From Spirochaetaceae bacterium (lineage in GTDB: Bacteria; Spirochaetota; Spirochaetia; Treponematales; Treponemataceae): a stretch of DNA of 34,936 bases. The DNA lies in contig JAGBFT010000068.1 in the NCBI GenBank assembly GCA_017936345.1, forward strand, positions 1 through 34,936, given 5' to 3'. Each line of letters starts with the position of its first letter. The first letter of the stretch is position 1. Shown piece by piece: positions 31,225-34,936 of this stretch. Both the position numbers and the translations under genes were made by a program. The notes under the pieces were generated by a model. It saw only the letters and a list, made by a program, of their open reading frames with translations, searched no databases and had not been told where the DNA came from.

Positions 31225-32916
31225 CACCAGCTCCTTGAACATGGCATGGCGGGTCTCGTCCTGCATCAACCGGTTCATCTTAAATTGAGCGTCTCTTGCA
31301 CCCTGAGCAACACACCTTTCCTTGAATTTTCTAAATGATTCCTCTTCCAATATATGGGTTAGGGGATGCTTGATACGGTGGGACTCCCGCTTTGCCTTGT
31401 ATTCCATATTTACTTCTTTCAGCTTGTTGTCCACGATGATGGTAAAGTCTTTTAATTGTTGCCGGGCGACAACATTATCTGCAAACTCGTAGTAGAAATG
31501 GTAGGTGGATGCCTCCAAATCTGCAAAGCCAACAAAGAAGTTCAGGTTCAGGTTCATCTCTTTTTGTGCCTCTTGGACAGCTTCTATGAATTGCCTCTCG
31601 TGGAGTTTTTCTCCTGTCATGGAGATGATGCCATTGATTTTTTGCACCATTTCAATGTTGGGAAGAGTGCCGTAAAATCCAGTTACCTCCACCAGGTCGT
31701 TCATGTTATAACGATACAAGCCGGCGTAGGTGGTAACGAACATGGCATATCGCCTGCCCTTTTGCAACTGACTGGGGCGAAGGAAGGTTTGCTGGGAACG
31801 AGGCAGTTCCAATTCTTCTTGCGGAACAAATTCCAGATAGTTCATGTGGGTAAAGAGGGTGGTGGCCTTTCCGTCATCTAAAACCTTGCCGGGACAGCAC
31901 TCTGTGGCAAAAAAGCCAAATTCCTGATGAAACATATCCTGTGGAAAGGCATTCTTTAGCTTGTCAAGATATACGTAGGTGTTTCCACACTTCCAGGTAG
32001 ACAATACTTGGAGATTTGGCCAATAGTGTTTGGGGAGAAGTGTACCATATTTTTCTTTTAAGGCTCTCAGTTCTGCCGCCCTTTTGGGATTTGGTTTTAG
32101 AACGGATGAAATGGATTTCCTGTACTCATCCTCAATATTGAGTTTCATGGAAAGGGTGCCATTTTCGATGTCTGAGACATAATCCTCAAAACTATCGTTG
32201 ACACTGTCCTGCAACTCGATGATGGTGGAAGGATTCGGGGTTACAAGGATACGAATGTCTCTTTCCAAACCCATACGGACAATACAATAGTATCGAGCCC
32301 TGTGGTCGTTGATGGCATACACATCATCGTGCTCTGCATAGATAGCCTTGATGAATTTAGGAAGGTCTCGCCGGACAATGCCAGAGACAGAACCACAGAT
32401 AGTGCCGTCAGGGGCATATCCCTCAATTACCTTTCCAACGATGGAAGTTCCTGCGTCGTCAAAGACACTAGGTTTGTATTTGTATGCTGAGTAAAGCCAT
32501 ATTTTAGAAATCTTGCTGTACACGTTTTTGTAATATTGCCTTGTGATGGGAATCCACTTTGGCTCCTTTGTAGTTCCACTGGTAGTAGCATACATCATTG
32601 GCTTGCCAGGAAAAAGAACATTGGCTTCTCCATTTTTATGACGCTCAATAAAAGGTGCTAAATCTTCATATTCTGCAGGAGGAACGTTTTCTTGCCACCG
32701 TTTGAATAGTTCTTCTGATGTGGGGGCTGCTAGAATGTGGTCAAAATTGTGAACTCGTCCCCATTCGGAGGACCTTGCAAATTGGAGAATGCCTCGTAAA
32801 GTTTTTTCCTCTGATACAGCACAGTTTTTAGATGCCTTGTTAACTGCTGTCATTAAAATCTTGCCAACGGTTCCGAGAGCCAAACGAACCTTCCAAGAAC
32901 CCTTCATTTCTGCCAA
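31216..32916 (-). CDS. GH3-family acyl-acid amido synthetase-like protein
   Basis: A 566-residue ANL-superfamily enzyme of the GH3 group, known in plants for adenylating acids and joining them to amino acids; bacterial members are mostly uncharacterised. ATP-binding motif ATTSGTTKEPKWIPIT is at about residues 109-124. LSTWKCGNTYVYLDKL, EFGFFATECCPG, RYAMFVTTYAGLYRYNMNDLVEVTGF and ISMTGEKLHERQF (the adenylate-forming A8-type region) follow in family order, so the enzyme appears complete. SD GGAGG (32923-32927, reverse strand) is six bases from TTG 32916 but 15 from ATG 32907, so TTG is preferred. The promoter carries a 31-bp inverted repeat. The substrate is unknown. Confidence 0.88.
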   Translation of the reverse strand: MAEMKGSWKVRLALGTVGKILMTAVNKASKNCAVSEEKTLRGILQFARSSEWGRVHNFDHILAAPTSEELFKRWQENVPPAEYEDLAPFIERHKNGEANVLFPGKPMMYATTSGTTKEPKWIPITRQYYKNVYSKISKIWLYSAYKYKPSVFDDAGTSIVGKVIEGYAPDGTICGSVSGIVRRDLPKFIKAIYAEHDDVYAINDHRARYYCIVRMGLERDIRILVTPNPSTIIELQDSVNDSFEDYVSDIENGTLSMKLNIEDEYRKSISSVLKPNPKRAAELRALKEKYGTLLPKHYWPNLQVLSTWKCGNTYVYLDKLKNAFPQDMFHQEFGFFATECCPGKVLDDGKATTLFTHMNYLEFVPQEELELPRSQQTFLRPSQLQKGRRYAMFVTTYAGLYRYNMNDLVEVTGFYGTLPNIEMVQKINGIISMTGEKLHERQFIEAVQEAQKEMNLNLNFFVGFADLEASTYHFYYEFADNVVARQQLKDFTIIVDNKLKEVNMEYKAKRESHRIKHPLTHILEEESFRKFKERCVAQGARDAQFKMNRLMQDETRHAMFKELVKK

Positions 32917-32930
32917 TTGTAACCTCCGTT

Positions 32931-32961
32931 ATTTTGACAATTATAACAAAAGTGTCAAAAT
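32931..32961. promoter_or_regulatory. 31-bp inverted repeat operator in the GH3 promoter
   Basis: ATTTTGACA (32931-32939), 13 bases, TGTCAAAAT (32953-32961), perfect 9-bp arms. It covers the -10 and most of the spacer of the promoter at 32940-32967, a placement expected for a repressor. Confidence 0.55.
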
Positions 32962-32967
32962 TGTTAA
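32940..32967 (-). promoter_or_regulatory. promoter of the GH3 gene
   Basis: Minus strand: TTAACA, a 16-base spacer, consensus TATAAT (32945-32940), then a short leader with GGAGG. Confidence 0.6.
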
Positions 32968-32996
32968 AGAGGTATTAAATTGTATCTGTGTTTTTT

Positions 32997-33653
32997 TCAC
33001 CAAATTTTTATCAGCAAAAGACAGCCTGTGCCTACAGTAATTTCTGCATTCTGGTTTGGCAAAACTTGATTGCTGATTGCATATTGATAGGTGGATTTTA
33101 TTTTAGCCTTATCTAGGGGATACTTTGCATTCCGAATGGTAACATCCCCTGCATCTCCCTTTATACTTAGCAGGGAAAAATAACTGAAACTACAAGAAAC
33201 TTTGACCGGTGTAGCACCTACAATTTCCATTTCAGAGTAATCATCAACTAAAAGGGCTGGTAATCCTTGTTCATAAAGATGGAGCAAGATGGAAAGGTTC
33301 CCCATGGTGTGGTCTAGCCGCTGCCCCGTCATGCCTATTAGTAAAAACTGGTCAAATCCACGGGTAATGGCTTCTTTTGCTGCGAACCATGTGTCTGTGT
33401 CATCTTTTTCGCAAGGAAGTTGAATAAGGGGGCAGGAAAGATTCTCTGGAGCTGGGTGAGAATCAAAATCTCCCACCACAAGATGGGGATTTAGGGGACA
33501 GCCTAATTGACGTTCCAATTTTTCTTGGTGAAAAAGACCGCCATCACAATAAATATAAAAGTCTTGAGAGGGGTTCAAGTAGGATGCAACCTTTGGGTAG
33601 TTAGCAATAGCTGCTGCACCAATAATAACAGCTCGTCCTGTTTTCTTTGTCAT
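32997..33653 (-). CDS. thiN: thiamine pyrophosphokinase
   Basis: A 218-residue cytoplasmic enzyme that transfers pyrophosphate from ATP to thiamine to make thiamine diphosphate. Family landmarks: YIYCDGGL, VVGDFDSHP, EKDDTDTWFAAKEA (acidic metal-binding motif) and LIGMTGQRLDHTMGNLSIL, then the C-terminal beta domain with LLSIKGDAGDVTIRNAKYPLD. It appears complete. The ATG at 33653 has no Shine-Dalgarno but follows a consensus TATAAT by six bases. No thiamine riboswitch or other thi genes are present. Confidence 0.93.
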   Translation of the reverse strand: MTKKTGRAVIIGAAAIANYPKVASYLNPSQDFYIYCDGGLFHQEKLERQLGCPLNPHLVVGDFDSHPAPENLSCPLIQLPCEKDDTDTWFAAKEAITRGFDQFLLIGMTGQRLDHTMGNLSILLHLYEQGLPALLVDDYSEMEIVGATPVKVSCSFSYFSLLSIKGDAGDVTIRNAKYPLDKAKIKSTYQYAISNQVLPNQNAEITVGTGCLLLIKIW

Positions 33654-33659
33654 GGATAA

Positions 33660-33688
33660 ATTATAGAAGGAAAACCATCTTTGGGCAA
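33660..33688 (-). promoter_or_regulatory. promoter of the thiamine pyrophosphokinase gene, leaderless-type
   Basis: Minus strand: TTGCCC (33688-33683), a 17-base spacer, TATAAT (33665-33660), six bases TTATCC, ATG. Confidence 0.65.
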
Positions 33689-33700
33689 TGTAAATACTCT

Positions 33701-34159
33701 TTACAATGGATTTGACGGAACGCTGACTTTATTTTCCGCAACAATTTCCTTTTTAACCTTTACAATCACTTTCTTTTGTGCTTTAGGAATTGCTTTAATG
33801 AGTCCATCTCTGGTACGAATGAGTCTTAGTTTGCCTCCCTGTAAATACTGTTTTCTCCACTTAGAAACAATTTCCATTCCCTTCAATTTAAATGTAACGG
33901 CAGTCTTTAGGTCGGATGCATCGTGAACTTGCTGCCAATACAGTACTTCGAGCTTAAATTTTAGTGGATGGGGAGATGCTTCTTGGTTTTCACTATTTGA
34001 ATTTGGAAGGCTATGGTTCTGCTTGTAGTAGGCAACCCACTGGATAAGGGCTCCCCGTGAAACATCGTAGTTTCGAGCAATTTGACGTATGCCTCCCTCT
34101 CCACTCATGTAGGCTTGTACTGCTGCCTGTATTTGCTCCTGTGAATATTTTGAACCCAT
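33701..34159 (-). CDS. orphan transposase-type helix-turn-helix protein
   Basis: A 152-residue protein. Residues 1-50 (KYSQEQIQAAVQAYMSGEGGIRQIARNYDVSRGALIQWVAYYK) form the HTH seen in OrfA-type proteins of IS3-like elements and in helix-turn-helix_28 proteins. A second, similar unit follows (HPLKFKLEVLYWQQVHDASDLKTAVTFKLKGMEIVSKWRKQYLQGG), then a basic tail (KAQKKVIVKVKKEIV). No catalytic OrfB, terminal inverted repeats or target duplication are seen nearby, so it is a lone remnant or an adopted DNA-binding protein. GGAGA before ATG 34159 is preferred over the ATG at 34174. Its promoter is overlaid by a 21-bp palindrome. It may be co-transcribed with the downstream thiamine pyrophosphokinase gene. 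Confidence 0.75.
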   Translation of the reverse strand: MGSKYSQEQIQAAVQAYMSGEGGIRQIARNYDVSRGALIQWVAYYKQNHSLPNSNSENQEASPHPLKFKLEVLYWQQVHDASDLKTAVTFKLKGMEIVSKWRKQYLQGGKLRLIRTRDGLIKAIPKAQKKVIVKVKKEIVAENKVSVPSNPL

Positions 34160-34174
34160 AATTTCTCCATCCAT

Positions 34175-34195
34175 TTCAAGTGTAAGTCACTTGAA
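34175..34195. promoter_or_regulatory. 21-bp palindrome over the promoter of the HTH gene
   Basis: TTCAAGTG, TAAGT, CACTTGAA: perfect 8-bp arms. It overlaps the -10 (TACACT, minus strand, 34184-34179) and the start of the spacer. Self-regulation by the HTH protein is a reasonable guess. Confidence 0.55.
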
Positions 34196-34208
34196 CACGA
34201 GAAATCAA
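34179..34208 (-). promoter_or_regulatory. promoter of the HTH gene
   Basis: Minus strand: TTGATT (34208-34203), an 18-base spacer, TACACT (34184-34179), with the leader carrying GGAGA before ATG 34159. Confidence 0.5.
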
Positions 34209-34238
34209 ATTTTACTGAAGGAGGATAAAATAATTCTT

Positions 34239-34277
34239 AAAAAAAAGACTGCCCTTTGAAATTTTCAAAGGGCAGTC
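34239..34277 (-). terminator. intrinsic terminator of the STAS-like protein gene
   Basis: Minus strand: GACTGCCCTTTGAAA and TTTCAAAGGGCAGTC, perfect complementary arms (the loop takes the central bases), followed by eight T (34246-34239). Confidence 0.93.
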
Positions 34278-34302
34278 AAAAACAAACTGGGAGGGGGGTA
34301 TG

Positions 34303-34701
34303 TTAAATGTGAATATCTTTCTGTAACCAGTCCAAGACCTCTGGTACCGTCGCGAAATGGCCTTCCATGACACCAGTATGTGACATCTGTGTGTTCTTCT
34401 GAGCCTGAATTTTGAGCATCAGAGAAGAACCTTCTGCAAAGCCAAATGCCTTGCAACCAGCCTCTACAAAGGCCTTGGTCATTTCAACCAGTTGACCACC
34501 TTCGTTTGGTCCCACCGGTCCCATCTCGGAACAGTCGGCAATATAGGCCCAGCCTGTGGCCTTCCATCCAGCTGCATGGCGTAAAACCGTTGACATGAGC
34601 CATTTCAAGTCATCAACAGTTGTCTGTCCCTTTCCTGCGGAAAGTATAATCTTCCTGCCGGCTACAACCTCAACTGTCTGTGTTCCATGGGTTTCTTTCA
34701 T
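34303..34701 (-). CDS. hypothetical protein, SpoIIAA/STAS-like fold suspected
   Basis: A 132-residue cytoplasmic protein with no signal peptide. AAGGAG upstream makes ATG 34701 clear; a longer in-frame reading has no ribosome binding site. I do not recognise a named family. The alternation of strands and helices (VEVVAGRKIILSAGKG, WAYIADCSEMG, LVEMTKAFVEAGCKAFGFAEG, then GHFATVPEVLDWLQKD at the end) resembles SpoIIAA-like STAS proteins. This is a pattern impression only. It is a single-gene unit with its own strong terminator, and a weak TATAGT -10 candidate lies at 34743-34748 (minus strand). Confidence 0.65.
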   Translation of the reverse strand: MKETHGTQTVEVVAGRKIILSAGKGQTTVDDLKWLMSTVLRHAAGWKATGWAYIADCSEMGPVGPNEGGQLVEMTKAFVEAGCKAFGFAEGSSLMLKIQAQKNTQMSHTGVMEGHFATVPEVLDWLQKDIHI

Positions 34702-34801
34702 ATTTCGACTCCTTAACTCTGAATCGCAATCAAGGCGCATTAACTATAGTGTTTAAAGCTTGTTAATCGTCTTTAGCTACCTTCTCTCATTGTACCCCCA
34801 T

Positions 34802-34826
34802 AAATCAAATCTGTCAAATTTGATTT
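34802..34826 (-). terminator. possible weak terminator after the truncated gene
   Basis: AAATCAAAT and ATTTGATTT pair over 9 AT-rich bp with a 7-base loop, just after the stop of the partial gene on the minus strand. There is no good T-run. Confidence 0.3.
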
Positions 34827-34827
34827 T

Positions 34828-34936
34828 TCAGTCATCATCAAAAAGATTGCGGAACAGGCGGGAATTGCGGGAAATGACCTTCATGTCGTCGGGATGGATG
34901 TTTTGCTTCAGCTGCTGGATGGCGGCATAGGGGTCG
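34828..34936 (-). CDS. 3' end of an unidentified gene (cut by window edge)
   Basis: The minus strand is open from the window edge to a TGA at 34830-34828 and reads DPYAAIQQLKQNIHPDDMK, then a short basic stretch ending FRNLFDDD. The GC-rich third positions (GCC, CAG, CTG, AAG, CCC, GAC) match the style of the genes at 1-3386 and support real coding. Only 35 residues are visible, so I name no function. Confidence 0.6.
   Translation of the reverse strand, partial: DPYAAIQQLKQNIHPDDMKVISRNSRLFRNLFDDD

Noticed and set aside
34293-34298. Six-G run before an ATG on the plus strand
   Set aside because: It would encode only an eight-residue peptide antisense to the STAS-like gene end. Six G is short and lies outside any supported plus-strand gene.
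34160-34302. Complete insertion sequence around the OrfA-like gene
   Set aside because: No OrfB, no terminal inverted repeats and no target-site duplication found on either side. The flanking inverted repeats are a terminator and a promoter palindrome.

Overview
The window looks like chromosomal DNA of a treponeme-type spirochaete (Spirochaetota). The basis is indirect: double-membrane lipoproteins with loose spirochaetal lipoboxes, FtsX-type permeases with a LolA-like carrier and an outer-membrane protein, a Gx transporter protein, a bacterial GH3 protein, a short MetH and poly-G contingency tracts. I cannot name a species. Composition is mosaic: GC-rich at 1-3386 (39/60 G+C at 1021-1080), AT-rich in much of 7000-17950 (21/60 at 7501-7560, 17/60 at 15541-15600), GC-rich again inside 18100-21670 (37/60 at 19141-19200).

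Layout. 1-3386 (+): glutamate dehydrogenase (5' cut by the window), O-acetylhomoserine sulfhydrylase-type enzyme and a PHP phosphatase, closely packed. 3403-6908 (-): DUF1622 membrane protein, hotdog thioesterase and a B12-dependent methionine synthase without reactivation domain. 7112-12870 (+): an envelope export operon with Wzz-like protein, two FtsX/MacB permeases, LolA-like carrier and acidic outer-membrane protein; its likely ATPase (12882-13604) faces it on the other strand. 25245-26509: Gx transporter protein and an EcfT-like membrane partner. 26599-31153: small Cys protein and a FecCD-type siderophore/iron ABC transporter (two permeases, ATPase, binding protein). 31216-34936 (-): GH3 protein, thiamine pyrophosphokinase, orphan transposase-type HTH protein, STAS-like protein and the 3' end of an unknown gene.

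The centre (13708-25193) is the striking part: two neighbouring operons sharing the same promoter/hairpin module and the same terminator. Operon 1 encodes an outer-membrane barrel-like protein, a GH33 sialidase lipoprotein, a beta-rich lipoprotein and two SGNH-esterase lipoproteins. Operon 2 encodes a second GH33 sialidase lipoprotein and a second barrel-like protein. The first gene of each operon carries a run of nine G. In operon 1 the run is in frame (ON). In operon 2 it lies at the lipobox and puts the sialidase out of frame (OFF). An 80-bp direct repeat (one mismatch) brackets operon 2. I read this as a phase-variable, surface-exposed system for cleaving (probably O-acetylated) sialoglycans.

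Regulatory signals include four 18-bp AGTTAGY-N4-RYTAAYT boxes only around the iron transporter genes, several promoters whose -10 lies 6-7 nt before the ATG with no Shine-Dalgarno (leaderless-type), a 31-bp inverted repeat in the GH3 promoter and a 21-bp palindrome over the promoter of the HTH gene. No tRNA, rRNA, CRISPR or complete insertion sequence was seen. No gene-free stretch exceeds 300 bases.
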